DNA from: Pseudorasbora parva
Taxonomy: Eukaryota; Chordata; Actinopteri; Cypriniformes; Gobionidae
NCBI RefSeq assembly: GCF_024679245.1
Contig: NC_090191.1
Coordinates: 627,001 to 691,000 of the forward strand
Length of the DNA stretch: 64,000 bases
Reading direction: 5' to 3'
Made by a program: the position numbers and the translations under genes. Under the pieces are notes generated by a model. It made no database searches. It had not been told where the DNA came from and saw nothing but the letters and a program-made list of their open reading frames with translations. Positions 35,400-49,073 of the stretch are shown piece after piece (within the stretch, counting starts at the first letter, position 1; the number at the start of each line of letters is the position of its first letter).

Positions 35400-37017
35400 C
35401 AGTCTTGTTCAAAATAATAGCAGTACAATGTGACTAACCAGAATAATCAAGGTTTTTAGTATATTTTTTATTGCTACGTGGCAAACAAGTTACCAGTAGG
35501 TTCAGTAGATTCTCAGAAAACAAACAAGACCCAGCATTCATGATATGCACGCTCTTAAGGCTGTGCAATTGGGCAATTAGTTGAAAGGGGTGTGTTCAAA
35601 AAAATAGCAGTGTCTACCTTTGACTGTACAAACTCAAAACTATTTTGTACAAACATTTTTTTTTCTGGGATTTAGCAATCCTGTGAATCACTAAACTAAT
35701 ATTTAGTTGTATGACCACAGTTTTTTAAAACTGCTTGACATCTGTGTGGCATGGAGTCAACCAACTTGTGGCACCTCTCAGCTGTTATTCCACTCCATGA
35801 TTCTTTAACAACATTCCACAATTCATTCACATTTCTTGGTTTTGCTTCAGAAACAGCATTTTTGATATCACCCCTCAAGTTCTCAATTGGATTAAGGTCT
35901 GGAGATTGGGCTGGCCACTCCATAACATTAATTTTGTTGGTTTGGAACCAAGACTTTGCCCGTTTACTAGTGTGTTTTGGGTCATAGTCTTGTTGAAACA
36001 ACCGTTTCAAGGGCATGTCCTCTTCAGCATAGGGCAACATGACCTCTTCAAGTATTTTAACATATGCAAACTGATCCATGATCCCTGGTATGCGATAAAT
36101 AGGCCCAACACCATAGTAGGAGAAACATGCCCATATCATGATGCTTGCACCTCCATGCTTCACTGTCTTCACTGTGTACTGTGGCTTGAATTCAGAGTTT
36201 GGGGGTCGTCTCACAAACTGCCTGTGGCCCTTGGACCCAAAAAGAACAATTTTACTCTCATCAGTCCACAAAATGTTCCTCCATTTCTCTTTAGGCCAGT
36301 TGATGTGTTCTTTGGCAAATTGTAACCTCTTCTGCACATGCCTTTTTTTTAACAGAGGGACTTTGCGGGGGATTCTTGAAAATAGATTAGCTTCACACAG
36401 ACGTCTTCTAACTGTCACAGTACTTACAGGTAACTCCAGACTGTCTTTGATCATCCTGGAGGTGATCATTGGCTGAGCCTTTGCCATTCTGGTTATTCTT
36501 CTATCCATTTTGATGGTTGTCTTCCGTTTTCTTCCACGTCTCTCTGGTTTTGCTCTCCATTTTAAGGCATTGGAGATCATTTTAGCTGAACAGCCTATCA
36601 TTTTTTGCACCTCTTTATAGGTTTTCCCCTCTCTAATCAACTTTTTAATCAAAGTACGCTGTTCTTCTGAACAATGTCTTGAACGACCCATTTTCCTCAG
36701 CTTTCAAATGCATGTTCAACAAGTGTTGGCTTCATCCTTAAATAGGGGCCACCTGATTCACACCTGTTTCTTCACTAAATTGATGACCTCAGTGATTGAA
36801 TGCCACACTGCTATTTTTTTGAACACACCCCTTTAAACGAATTGCCCAATTGCACAGCCTTAAGAGCGTGCATATCATGAATGCTGGGTCTCATTTGTTT
36901 TCTGAGAATCTACTGAACCTACTGGTAACTTGTTTGCCATGTAGCAATAAAAAAATATACGAAAAACCTTGATTATTCTGGTTAGTCACATTGTACTGCT
37001 ATTATTTTGAACAAGAC

Positions 37018-37018
<1 letters not shown>
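35400..37018 (-). mobile_element. Tc1-like transposon, copy 1, with ~210-bp terminal inverted repeats
   Basis: The left repeat starts CAGTCTTGTTCAAAATAATA. The inverted right repeat ends ATTTTGAACAAGACT at a (TA)n tract. Both arms include the block around GCTCTTAAGGCTGTGC and extend about 210 bp. The right terminal base and TA target merge with the microsatellite. The only gene is the 331-aa transposase on the minus strand. Confidence 0.93.
35696..36691 (-). CDS. Tc1-like transposase, copy 1 (331 aa, N236Y)
   Basis: Intact ORF of 331 codons. An N-terminal paired-like pair of HTH domains (residues ~1-45 and ~65-110) is separated by a GRPR-like RRGRKRKT (51-58). The DDE core has D144 (LWTDESK), D235 (QQDYDPKH) and E270 (LNPIENL), which is 34 residues between the last two, the DD34E spacing of Tc1. 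Relative to copy 2 it differs at I186V, R200H, Y236N and M314V. Asn after the second Asp is nearly invariant in Tc1 enzymes, so Tyr236 probably weakens or kills catalysis. The enzyme would cut and paste the element into TA sites. Confidence 0.95.
   Translation of the reverse strand: MGRSRHCSEEQRTLIKKLIREGKTYKEVQKMIGCSAKMISNALKWRAKPERRGRKRKTTIKMDRRITRMAKAQPMITSRMIKDSLELPVSTVTVRRRLCEANLFSRIPRKVPLLKKRHVQKRLQFAKEHINWPKEKWRNILWTDESKIVLFGSKGHRQFVRRPPNSEFKPQYTVKTVKHGGASIMIWACFSYYGVGPIYRIPGIMDQFAYVKILEEVMLPYAEEDMPLKRLFQQDYDPKHTSKRAKSWFQTNKINVMEWPAQSPDLNPIENLRGDIKNAVSEAKPRNVNELWNVVKESWSGITAERCHKLVDSMPHRCQAVLKNCGHTTKY

Positions 37019-37068
<50 letters not shown>
37019..37068. repeat. (TA)n microsatellite
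   Basis: About 50 bp of TA, with the Tc1 element on its left and a hAT element on its right. Confidence 0.95.
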
Positions 37069-37071
<3 letters not shown>

Positions 37072-38391
37072 GGATGCCACAATACTCAATATAATATTGA
37101 ACCGTTTGGTACGCATTCATGGTTCAATATGCGCTGGTGAATTGTGTTTTTTCGGTTTTGCATTTAATTATTTATTTCCATTTCCCCCCGTTTGAAATAT
37201 TCCCATAGACAGTAAAAGAAATGGACAGAGCTATCCCATTGACTTCAACGGCGGAAAAATGAGGCCAATCAGAGGCACTCACTTCCTGATGGCGCAGGCT
37301 CAGACGGAGCTTGAGGACGTAGATGTGACGTGAGCCTCCTGTCTGACAGCTGTAGGTCTTCTAGTAGATGTGGAAAGCGAAATCTGAATCACGTTGTTTA
37401 AATATTTTCTCCCGTTGCTTTTGGCTCTCTATGGGCTTCTCCCCATTCTTCCCCCTTGACTTTATCAGACTTTATGTCTCCACGTCCCCCCGACTGTCTC
37501 ATAGACAGTAAAGATTGCCTGCGAGCGTCTCCTCAGGTCTGTACGGTAATTTCTCAACTGTGCGACAGAGTCGCGTTAGTTATGACGCAATCGTTAGCCT
37601 ATTTTTACAAAAACAGCTTCTGCGGGGCGATAGTGTAAGATACAAGGTAATGGAGCCTTTTATGCATTGTCGTGTTTCTTTAGAAATAAACAATGGACAA
37701 ATTGAGTCTTTAAACGCCTCTCATGTAAAGTTATTCACTGTCAAAGACGCAAAAATGAATGGGAGTCAATGGGATGCTAACAGCAGGTGATGGCTTGGTT
37801 AGCAAAGGTCTGATAAAGTCAAGGGAGAAGAATGGGGAGAAGCCCATAGTGAGCCAAAAGCAACGGGAGAAAATATTTAAACACCCTATGGGTGGAACGC
37901 TTTCCGAGCGCTAGATTACCCCCTTGAATATTCCTCTTTATTTATTCTGCTCTTTTTTTAATGGTTTGCCTGAGTCTATGCGCTGATTTGAGCAAATATC
38001 CAATCATATGCACTAAAGTTAAGGGTGTTTACCCGCATTTACGTTTATACTCTACATTTATTCATTCAATTTCATACTTAAATGCTCCTGTACCTCTCTG
38101 AGCTGCCACTGTAAATCTTTATATATATTTATTTTATTTAATACAATACACTGGGAATGTGTATACATTTTTTATGTAAAGTTTTAAGTTTAAGTAAGGG
38201 TTTTCAAGTCTTTTAAGTAAAATAAAGAAAGAGTATTGCAATAAAAACCATTTTCTCCTTAACCTTTTTCTGTTCCTGTCACCCAAGAATAGAAGAGCAC
38301 AAAAAAAAACCCGAACCGAACCGGAAAACCGTGGTTAAAAACCAAAGTAAGGTTATGTATTGAACCATGGACTAACTGTATTGTTGCATCC

Positions 38392-38394
<3 letters not shown>
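37069..38394. mobile_element. hAT-like element (TAGGGATGCCACAATAC ends)
   Basis: TAGGGATGCCACAATACTC at 37069 pairs with GTATTGTTGCATCCCTA ending at 38394. The subterminal motifs GAACCGTTTGG and CCGAACCGAACCGG are also inverted partners. The flanks are (AT)n on both sides, consistent with an 8-bp ATATATAT duplication. It carries the nested element at 37204-37926. No transposase. Confidence 0.85.
37204..37926 (+). mobile_element. Non-autonomous element with CATAGACAG / CCCCCTTG ends, copy 1
   Basis: The 8-bp duplication AATATTCC lies at 37196-37203 and 37927-37934. A second copy (48408-49073, opposite strand) has its own duplication, which fixes both ends. This copy has an internal inverted repeat: 37385-37485 and 37803-37890 share the TTCTCCCGTTGCTTTTGGCT block, inverted. 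The second arm is missing in copy 2. The 91-codon ORF shared with copy 2 is simple DNA identity. Confidence 0.9.
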
Positions 38395-38428
<34 letters not shown>

Positions 38429-38429
38429 T

Positions 38430-39639
38430 TTCTATTACTGTTTTTTATTGCATATTTCTTCTAATTTTTATTAACAAAGATGAAATAGATGAGATAGACC
38501 TAACAAGTGAAGTGAAGTGTAGTCCCGGATTTACTCCAAATGATTACAAACAATTAGTAAAATAGACCGTGTAAATTACTTGCGTGTCCATTTTCGTTAC
38601 TCCTTTTCTCTTCTCCCTCTGTCTCACTTGCAATTTGAAGCCATCTGTTGAAGTGGGATTCTACAGCTTACTCGCTTGCTCTGTGATCCTGTTGTTTCTG
38701 TAATACAAGTAATACAACTAGTTAGTGCAGTTTAATGTCAAATTTATACATAGATGAATTTCAAATTATACATTATAATTATAACATTATAATTGGGAAA
38801 ATACGTTGACCATACAGAACTGACTGCAGGTTGGTATACAGTGAGTGAAAGTGAAATCATGCTGGTCTATGCTTTTTTTCCAGCAGAAGACAATGTGATT
38901 TTCAGTTCGAAGGACTTCTTTGTAACGTTAGTGATGGGAAGATCAGATCATTTTACTGACTTGGATCTTTAAATCATTTAGCAATCACGTCAAGTAGCGC
39001 AAACTTTGATAACAACTTCATATTTAAAATAAATAATAAAATAATGATAATAAAAACTATACATATTGCAGGCAAAATAACAAATTATGAGAAACAGATG
39101 ATTCATTTAGGCTATTCTGGTAACGTTAGGCCTTGTTCATACTTTTGTCACGTGAGAGCCGCATAGACTAACGTTAGTACAGCAATGAAACAGACAGATA
39201 TTAATATTTTATCACCATTTATTTAGCAGTTAGTAATTATCAAAAATCACGTGACAAATGTATGAAAGAGAGGTGAACTAACGATAATCAACTTGAATTG
39301 CAAACGTTATGTCACTTACAAAATCCTTCAGGCAATGGCAAAAGTTTTGAATTGACAAAATAACTAATGTTTGATAGCTAACAATTGTAGCTTTCATTAG
39401 CTAACGTTTTAATATCACATAACATGCAGTACTCCAACTGAATATAACGAAGCAATCCCCAAAACGAAGCAATATTTTTTTTATTAAATCTTACCTTAAC
39501 TTTCTTTGCCGTTTTCCACCGTCAAATCTCCAAACAAAAATCCTCCTCTGCAGCTCCGTCTTTTGGGCGCCTTTTCCGCGGCTATTTTTTAAATTTAAAG
39601 GGCCGGAAATAGGAACTCGAACCAGTTGATTTTAAATAT

Positions 39640-39640
<1 letters not shown>
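38430..39640. other. No recognisable gene
   Basis: AT-rich interior of the 19.6-kb element. It has an (AT) tract at 38395-38425, and a fragment near 38925-38990 (gtgatgggaagatcagatcatt) resembles a dispersed repeat. A minus-strand splice-donor-like AAGGTAAGAT at about 39489 follows GC-richer sequence but no ORF supports an exon. Confidence 0.3.
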
Positions 39641-40440
<800 letters not shown>

Positions 40441-40459
40441 CCTGTTGCAAACAATTCAT

Positions 40460-40470
40460 AATCACACACA

Positions 40471-40514
<44 letters not shown>

Positions 40515-41058
40515 TACACACACACACACATATTTTCAACCTACTGTAGCTGTGTACACAGTATACACACAAACATGATTTTTATACTGTAAAAACTGTA
40601 TATTGTATCACCCTACACTAAACCTACCCCTAAAACTTCTACCCTTCACAGAGAAATCTAAACTTTTTTTTTAAATTTCAAAAAGCATAATTTTTAATTT
40701 AGTTTTCTTCATAGAGACCAAAAACATCCCCACATGGACAAGGATTTCAAATATTGCCATTTTTGTGTCCCCATAACATAGGGTTTACCTAGACCACACA
40801 CACACACACACACACACATTGTTTTTTGTGTGAATTGTGGGGACTTTCCATAAGCGTAATGGATTTTACACTGTACATTATATCCCCCTACACTGCCCCT
40901 ACCCCTAATCACAGGAAACATGCTGCAGTTTTACATTTTCAAAAAACATAGTATGTTTATGAATCCGTTTACATTGTGGGGACCGCTGGCTGCTGATCTC
41001 AGGTTTATATTACATTGTTTGGTCCCTACAATATAATATAAACAAGTACACATACACA

Positions 41059-41105
<47 letters not shown>

Positions 41106-41365
41106 ACACACACATTGCCCCTAAACCTACCCATCACAGGAAACATTCTGCATTTTTATTTTCTCAACAAAAAAAAACCTCATCCTGTATGATTTATAAG
41201 CATTTTGAAAAATGGGGTCATGAGTAATGTCCTCATATTTCACCCTCTCCCACATGTGTCATACCCATGTCATAATACACATTTAATCAGTGTCCTGATA
41301 TTTAACAAAAACATGCCCACTCACACACACACACAGACACACACACAGACACACACACACACAAT
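40460..41365. repeat. (CA)n-rich region with about three degenerate ~300-bp units
   Basis: (CA)n or (CACG)n tracts at 40463-40530, 40795-40818, 41045-41115 and 41320-41362 separate related blocks containing ctacactgcccctacccctaa…cacaggaaacat. This is a minisatellite-like series common in fish. ORFs are shadows. Confidence 0.8.
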
Positions 41366-41577
41366 TAAAGTTATGTACTTTTTTTATCACAAGGCAGGCC
41401 AATCCACAACTGATATAGTCTTTTTGTCCAGATTAAACTGTACAATTAAGAGTTGCATCCTATCAAACATAGCCCAATTTCGTTACAAAGTATTATGCCA
41501 TATTTTCAAATGTGGGCATTTTTAGCTATACATCTAAATTAACTGTAATTATATTTATGGCATATTTTCCATGTCAA

Positions 41578-41890
41578 CTAGCCTAGAAATCTAGACACAC
41601 CCTAGCGGCAGCAAATCTAATCTGCCGCGAGTGTCGTCTAGCAACTCTCAATACCCTTCTGAGCTGTAAACGCCAAACTCTGGTCAGGCCAATCACATCG
41701 TGTATAGAGTTGGTGGGCGGGGCTTAAAATAATGACGCCAGAGTTGCGCTTGCGTGCTTCTAGTAAACACAGAAGCTGGCGAACGGCGGTCTTTCGAATC
41801 AGCTTTGACCGCGACTCTGGAAGACTTGGAGTTAAGCTTTTCTCTGAGAAAAGAACAAAGAACAGCACTGAAGTCATTCTTAAGAAGTCA
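41578..41890. mobile_element. DNA-transposon fragment (unoccupied relative of 32550-34130)
   Basis: Starts AGCCTAGAAATCTAGAC and runs through CTAGCGGCAGCAAATCTAAT, CTGGTCAGGCCAATCAC and GTTGGTGGGCGGGGC with no interruption where the 32661 element sits in the other copy. Truncated at about 41890. Confidence 0.8.
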
Positions 41891-41924
41891 GTCAGTTTAG
41901 GTTCAAGCCCTGGTTAGCCACTGG

Positions 41925-44900
41925 CCAGTGTTGACTTTGCCATATATTTTCCAAATGTGGCCCAAATTTGGTGTAATGTATTCGGGCCATATTTGCTATG
42001 CCATGTCTGAGCCACTTTAGGTTCAAATTCAGATTCACCATTAATTACTGTCCCTCACCTTTGCCAAAACTGGCCCAGATATGTTTTAACATAATTGGGC
42101 CACATTTGCAGCACTTAATGTGGGCCAGTTTAGGTTTACACCCTGGTTAGCCAGTGTTGACTTTGCCATATATTTTCCAAATCTGGCCCAAATTTGGTGT
42201 AATGTATTCGGGCCATATTTGCTATGCCATGTGTGGCCCACTTTAGGTTCATATTCAGATTTGCGAGTGATTTCTATCCCTCACCTTTGCCAAAACTGGC
42301 CCAGATATTTTTTTAAGAAAACTGAGCCACATTTGCTGCATTATATGTGGGCCAGTTTAGGCTCACATCCTGGTTAGCCAGTGCTGACTTTGCTGTACTT
42401 TTGCCAAATGTGGCCCAAATTTGGTGTAATGTATTCAGGCCATATTTGCTATGCCATGTGTGGCCCACTTTAGGTTCATATTCAGATTTGCGAGGGATTT
42501 CTATCCCTCACCTTTACCAAAACTGGCCCAGATATGTTTTAACATAATTGGGCCACATTTGCAGCACTTAATGTGGGCCAGTTTAGGCTCACATCCTGGT
42601 TTGCCAGTGTTGACTTTGCCATATATTTTCCAAATGTGGCCCAAATTTGATGTAATGTATTCGGGCCATATTTGCTATGCCATGTGTGGCCCACTTTAGG
42701 TTCATATTCAGATTTGTGAGTGATTACTATCCCTCACCTTTGCCAAAACTGGCCCAGATATGTTTTAACATAATTGGGCCACATTTGCAGCACTTAATGT
42801 GGGCCAGTTTAGGTTCAAGCCCTGGTTGGCCAGTGTTGACTTTGCCATATATTTTCCAAATGTGGCCCAAATTGGGTGTAATGTATTCGGGCCATATTTG
42901 CTATGCCATGTCTGGGCCACTTTAGGTTCAAATTCAGATTTGCGAGTGATTTCTATCCCTCACCTTTGCCAAAACTGGCCCAGATATGTTTTAACATAAT
43001 TGGGCCACATTTGCAGCACTTAATGTGGGCCAGTTTAGGTTCAAGCCCTGGTTGGCCAGTGTTGACTTTGCCATATATTTTCCAAATCTGGCCCAAATTT
43101 GGTGTAATGTATTCGGCCCATATTTGCTATGCCATGTCAGGGCCACCATAGGTTCATATTCAGATTTGTTAGTGATTACTGTCCCTCACCTTCTCCAAAA
43201 CTGGCCCAGATATGTTTATAAGAAAACTGGGCCACATTTGCTGCATTATATGTGGGCCAGTTTAGGCTCACATCCTGGTTAGCCAGTGCTGATATTGCTG
43301 TACTTTTGCCAAATGTGGCCCAAATTTGGTGTAATGTATTCAGGCCATATTTGCAATGCCATGTGTGGTCCACTTTAGGTTCATATTCAGATTTGCGAGT
43401 GATTTCTATCCCTCACCTTTGCCAAAACTGGCCCAGATATTTTTTTAAGAAAACTGAGCCACATTTGCTGCATTATATGTGGGCCAGTTTAGGCTCACAT
43501 CCTGGTTAGCCAGTGCTGACTTTGCTGTACTTTTGCCAAATGTGGCCCAAATTTGGTGTAATGTATTCGGGCCATATTTGCTATGCCATGTGTGGCCCAC
43601 TTTAGGTTCATATTCAGATTTGCGAGTGATTTCTATCCCTCACCTTTGCCAAAACTGGCCCAGATATTTTTTTAAGAAAACTGGGCCACATTTGCTGCAT
43701 TATATGTGGGCCAGTTTAGGCTCACATCCTGGTTAGCCAGTGCTGACTTTGCTGTACTTTTGCCAAATGTGGCCCAAATTTGGTGTAATGTATTCAGGCC
43801 ATATTTGCTATGCCATGTGTGGCCCACTTTAGGTTCATATTCAGATTTGCGAGGGATTTCTATCCCTCACCTTTACCAAAACTGGCCCAGATATGTTTTA
43901 ACATAATTGGGCCACATTTGCAGCACTTAATGTGGGCCAGTTTAGGCTCACATCCTGGTTTGCCAGTGCTGACTTTGCTGTACTTTTGCCAAATGTGGCC
44001 CAAATTTGATGTAATGTATTCGGGCCATATTTGCTATGCCATGTGTGGCCCACTTTAGGTTCATATTCAGATTTGTGAGTGATTACTATCCCTCACCTTT
44101 GCCAAAACTGGCCCAGATATGTTTTAACATAATTGGGCCACATTTGCAGCACTTAATGTGGGCCAGTTTAGGTTTACACCCTGGTTAGCCAGTGTTGACT
44201 TTGCCATATATTTTCCAAATCTGGCCCAAATTGGGTGTAATGTATTCGGCCCATATTTGCTATGCCATATCTGGGCCACCATAGGTTCACATTCAGATTT
44301 GTTAGTGATTACTGTCCCTCACCTTCTCCAAAACTGGCCCAGATATGTTTTTAAGAAAACTGGGCCAGATTTGCTGCATTATATGTGGGCCAGTTTAGGC
44401 TCACATTCTGGTTAGCCAGTGTTGACTTTGCCATATATTTGCCAAATGTGGCCCAAATTTGATGTAATGTATTCAGGCCATATTTGCTATGCCATGTGTG
44501 GGCCACTGTAGGTTCACATTCAGATTGGTTAGTGATTACTGTCCCTCATCTTTGCCAAAACTGGCCCAGATATTTTTTAAGAAAACTGGTCCACATTTGT
44601 TGCATTATATGTGGGCCAGTTTAGGTTCACACCCTGGTTGGCCAGTGCTGACTTTGCCATAAATTTGCCAAATGTGGCCCAAATTTGGTGTAATGTGTTC
44701 GAGCCATATTTGCTATGCCATATGTGGCCCACTTTAGGTTCACATTCAGATTTGAAAGTGATTACTATCCCTCACCTTTGCCAAAACTGGCCCAGATAGG
44801 TTTTACCATAATCGGGCCTCATCTGCTGCACTCAATGTGGGCCAGTTTAGGTGTACACCCTGGTTAGCCAGTGCTGGCTTTGCCATATATTTGCCAAATG

Positions 44901-46050
44901 TGGCCCAAATTTGATGTAATGTATTCGGGCCATATTTGCTATACCATGTGTGGGCCACCTTAGGTTCACATTCAGATTTGTTCATGATTACTGTCCCTCA
45001 CCTTTGCCAAAACTGGCCCAGATATGTTTTAACATAATTGGGCCTCATTTGCAGCACTTAATGTGGGCCAGTTTAGGTTCACTCCCTGGTTAGCCAGTGC
45101 TGACTTTGCCATATATTTTCCAAATGTGGCCCAAATTTGCTGTGATGTATTCGGCCCATATTTGCTCTGCCATGTGTGGGCCACAATAGGTTCACATTCA
45201 GATTCGTCAGTGATCAATGTCCCTCATCTTTGCCAAAACTGGGCCAGGTGTTTTTTACTTAATTGGGCCGCATTTGCTGCATTATATGTGGGCCAGTTTA
45301 GGTTTACACCCTGGTTAGCCAGTGCTGACTTTGCCATACATTTGCCAAATGTGGCCCAAATTTTGTATAATGTATCCAGGCCATATTTGCAAATTCCATG
45401 TGTGGCCCACTTTAGGTTCATATTCAGATTCGCCAGTGATTACTGTCCCTCACCTTTGCCAAAAATGGCCCAGATATGTTTTAACATAATTGGGCCTTAT
45501 TTGCTGCACTATGTGTGGGCCAGTTTAGGCTCATACCCTGGTTAGCCAGTGCTGACTTTGCCATATATTTGCCAAATGTGGCCCAAATTTGATGTAAAGT
45601 ATTCGGGCCTTATTTTCTTTGCCAAGTGTGGGCCACTTTAGGTTCACATTCAGATTTGCCAGTGATTACTGTCCCTCATATGTGCCAAAACTGGCCCAGA
45701 TATGTTATAACATAACTGGGCCACATTTGCTGCAACATATGCGGGCCATATTTGGTTTACACCCAGATTAGACATTGTCGGTTTTGCCAGATTTTTCCCA
45801 TAGGTGGCCCACATTTGGTTTGTGATATTTGGGCCATATTTATTAATTATCATATGGGCCACTTTAGGCTCATATTCAGATTACACATTGCCATGAGTGC
45901 CGCATCTTTGCCTAAAAAGGCCCACATGTGATTTAAAATATGTGGGCCATATTTGCCATTTTACTTGTGGGCCACATCAGGCTCACATACATTTTATCCG
46001 GGCCATAAGAAGGCCTGCAGTGCCGCATCATTGCCTGAAGTGGCCCACAT
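41925..46050. repeat. Right subterminal tandem array, ~227-bp monomer
   Basis: About 18 tandem monomers. Each contains in order TGTGGCCCAAATTTG, CGGGCCATATTTGC, GTGGCCCACTTTAGG, ACTGGCCCAGATATG, TGGGCCACATTTGC and GTGGGCCAGTTTAGG. The middle (42120-44160) is the most homogeneous and the outer units near 45650-46050 are divergent and shorter. Six to seven TGGCCCA words per unit are spaced 24-62 bp. The 60-160-codon ORFs are periodic shadows. Confidence 0.95.
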
Positions 46051-46068
46051 CCGCTTGCTATCTGGGAT

Positions 46069-46720
46069 GTTACAAGGTAAAACTATTCTCATACTAAACA
46101 TGTACTATCCTCCAGCTCATCCATCTGAATTTGTTACTAAAGTGTTTTTAGACTTGATTGCAAGATCAGCAGATTTAACAACTGTGGGTTGGAGATTTTA
46201 ACTGTGTAATGAATCCTCTTATAGATAGGCACCCACATAGCTCTGCATCTCTAACTGTTCAGGCGAGATCTCTTCAGAATATTTGTAGAGATCTTGGTTT
46301 TGTAGACGTCTGGAGAACTCTCCACCCTGCTGATAATGAATATATGTTTTTTTCTACCTCCTACCAATGTCAGACCAGATTAGATTCTTCTTAGACTCAG
46401 ATGATAATATTTTCTATGATAATAAGAATATTAATAACTCTTTTAGACAATTCTATATTAAGTTATATTTTTCTGAGAAAACAGGTGACCATATGAAACA
46501 AATGGTTGATTTTTCTTCTGACAATTTCAACTACACAAAAATAATCTCTTAATAGTTATATTACTAGACAGGTGGAGAGTTGGTTGACCCATTGGTTAAT
46601 ATGTTCAATTATTCATTTGTGGTTAAAGAATTACCACAGACCCTCAGAGAAGCTAATATCTCTCTCATAATAAAGAAAGTCCCCATATATGTTCTTCTTA
46701 TAGGCCAATTGCTTTACTGA
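46069..46720 (+). pseudogene. LINE ORF2, second half of endonuclease and pre-RT linker
   Basis: Begins LQGKTILILNMYYPP. A one-base insertion at about 46189 breaks the endonuclease block that should read GGDFN (now VGWRF then stop). The next frame gives CVMNPLIDRHPHSS and LGFVDVWRTLHP. A deletion follows near 46385, then FRQFYIKLYFSEKT and several stops up to the RT. Confidence 0.85.
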
Positions 46721-46722
46721 AT

Positions 46723-47614
46723 GTGGACCGGAAACTGCTTGCTAAAATTTTAGCAGTGCGCCTTGAAAAAATTGTCCCTACGATAATTGGAATTGACCAA
46801 ACAGGATTTATACATTGTAGGAATTCTTCTGATAACATTAGACGCATTTTAAATTTTATTGACGCCTGTAAAGTGAAGTCCATAGATGGGCTAGTGCTGT
46901 CCTTAGACGCGGAGAAGGCGTTTGATCGTATTGAGTGGTCCTATCTTTTCTTTGTTTTGGAAAAATTTGGTCTAAGTGAAAATTTTGTGCAATGGATCAA
47001 AGTACTGAATACAGACCCATGCTCTGCTGTATTGACTAATGGCTTAAGATCTGATTTTTTTCCTATGCATAGGGGCACCAGGCAGGGTTGCCCCTTGTCA
47101 CCACTTTTATTTGCGATGGCTATAGAGCCTTTAGCTGAAGCAATCAGATCTGCCACAGCTATTTCAGGTTTACGGATAGGACATATACATCATAAGATTG
47201 CGCTTTATGCAGATGATGTGTTTCTTTTTCTATCTGAGCCTGAGAGATCACTTCCTGCTTTGACTGAGTTGATTAACTCATTTAGTACCTTTTCTGGTTA
47301 TAAAATTAATGTAGCTAAATCTGAAGCTATGCCTTTAGGTACTCTTATTTCCAAACCTAACATCGTGCCCTGTTTTCCTTTTAAATGGTCACCTCTAGGT
47401 TTTACCGATTTAGGTATTAGTATCTCTGCATTTTTGAAGCAAATGTATGATTCTAATTTTATTCCTTTGTTTGAGAAAATACGGCAGGATTTAGAACGTT
47501 GGAATTCCTTGCCACTATCTTGGCTAGGTCGGATAGCACTTGTAAAGATGATTGTATTACCTAAATTATTATACCCTATCCGAATGGTTCCTATATTGTT
47601 CTTAAATAAGACAT
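46723..47614 (+). pseudogene. LINE ORF2 reverse transcriptase domain
   Basis: Open from 46723. RT signatures from that Met are LSLDAEKAFDRIEW (D62, motif A), RQGCPLSPLLFAMAIEPLA (120-138, motif B), IALYADDVFLFL (YADD 162-165, motif C) and FSGYKINVAKSEAM (motif D/E). This matches L1/Tx1-type RT, which primes at the nicked target. After LFLNKT the frame enters the LTR element at 47615; excision rejoins LNKTLKGMNSW at 49649. The catalytic residues are intact although ORF2 as a whole is broken. Confidence 0.93.
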
Positions 47615-47984
47615 TGTGGTGTGACAGGCAGCAGGGCGAGGGACTGCGAGAGCGGGCCGGTGATTAATGTTAACGAGTGCCAGCTGCGTGGCACACCGGT
47701 CTCGTCTCGCGGCCATGTGACGGGAGCATAAAAGGAGGAACAAGAGCTGCGGAAGAGGAGAGAGGACCAGGCCTGGATTTTATGTTATGGTTTGTTTATG
47801 TGTTTGTGGGCAGTCGTCCGTGAGGGGCTGCCCACGTTTTATTTTGTGTGTTCGCGGGCAGTCGTCAGTGAGGGGCTGCCCGCGGTTTTACTTTACTTTC
47901 GTTTTGTTTATTTCTTTTGAATAAATGTTGTTGAACGTTCGCCGGTTCCCGCCTCCTTCCTTCCCATCTACGAACGTCATTACA
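47615..47984 (+). repeat. 5' LTR
   Basis: TG…CA ends, TATA-like CATAAAAGG at 47727-47735, AATAAA near 47921, and an internal ~48-bp tandem duplication (47810-47885). Confidence 0.92.
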
Positions 47985-47985
47985 C

Positions 47986-48003
47986 TGGTGCCGAAGCCCG
48001 GGA
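47986..48003 (+). promoter_or_regulatory. Primer-binding site resembling tRNA-Phe
   Basis: TGGTGCCGAAGCCCGGGA, one base after the 5' LTR, is complementary to the 3' end of vertebrate tRNA-Phe (…CCCGGGTTTCGGCACCA) except for one mismatch. tRNA sequence is from memory. Confidence 0.7.
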
Positions 48004-48407
48004 GGAAGGAGGGACGCGCTGTCGGAGAGCCCTCGCTGCTGAGGGGGATCGCGGTGCTGAGGAGTTCGGGCAGCGCGGATGATGAAAGACCGCGAGTGAC
48101 TGCCCGAGGCGGTGGTGCTGGAGCGAGTGAAGACCGGTGGGACGGAGAGCTCGCTGCCGTGCCCCTGGGTCGAGGTGGGGTGGCGGCCGTCCTGGAGGAG
48201 CGGAGGAGTTGCCGGCGTTCGCCGTGGGCCGGAGCCTGCTGCCATCCGCCGGAACGGGGAGGAACGGGGAGGAGCAGGGAACGCGGAGCTCGCTGCCGAC
48301 TGCCCTCAATCGGAGGAGCCAGGGGGCGGAGGAGGATCGGGCCGTCCACCGGGCGTCCAGCACCATCGCATAGCACCGCGAGGAAGAGCCTCTCGGCTGG
48401 TGAGGAC

Positions 48408-49073
48408 CAAGGGGGTAATCTAGCGCTCGGAAAGCGTTCCACCCCTAGGGGCTGCCATTGCTAACCAAGCCATCACCTGCTGTTAGCATCCCATTGACTC
48501 CTATTCATTTTTGAGTCACTTTGACAGTGAATAACTTTACATCTGAGACGTTTAAAGACTCCATTTGTCCATTGTTTATTTCTAAAGAAACACGACAATG
48601 CATAAAAGGCTCCGTTACCTTGTATCTTACACTATAGCCCCGTAGAAGCTGTTTTTGTAAAAATAGTCTAACTATTGCGTCATAACTAACGCGACTCTGT
48701 CGCACAGTTGAGAAATTACCGTACAGACCTGAGGAGACGCTCGCAGGCAATCTTTACTGTCTATGAGACAGTCGGGGGGACGTGGAGACATAAAGTCTGA
48801 TAAAGTCAAGGGGGAAGAATGGGGAGAAGCCCATAGTGAGCCAAAAGCAACGGGAGAAAATATTTAAACAACGTGATTCAGATTTCGCTTTCCACATCTA
48901 CTAGAAGACCTACAGCTGTCAGACAGGAGGCTCACGTCACATCTACGTCCTCAAGCTCAGTCTGAGCCGGCGCAGTTCGCTCAGCCATCAGGAAGTGAGT
49001 GCTCCTATACTGACATCACTTAACGCCGTAGAAGGCAATGGGATCCCTCCGTCCATTTCTTTTACTGTCTATG
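48408..49073 (-). mobile_element. Non-autonomous element with CATAGACAG / CCCCCTTG ends, copy 2
   Basis: Same family as 37204-37926, inverted. The duplication GTGAGGAC (48400-48407) and GTGAGGTC (49074-49081) differs by one base. Lacks the internal inverted arm of copy 1. Inserted within the LTR retrotransposon. Confidence 0.9.

Noticed and set aside
35751..36476. Opposite-strand ORFs of 112-139 codons over the Tc1 transposase (also 55606-56316).
   Set aside because: They are antisense shadows of the transposase gene, identical in both copies because the element is duplicated.
42120..45545. Series of 60-160-codon ORFs with repeated MGQFRFTPWLASVDFAIYFP-like peptides.
   Set aside because: They recur at the ~227-bp monomer period and shift frame between monomers. 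They are shadows of the tandem array.
47865..48464. Several overlapping 100-184-codon ORFs on both strands in the LTR element's internal region.
   Set aside because: GC-rich sequence lacks stops in many frames. Peptides are Arg/Pro/Ser-rich without gag or pol motifs.
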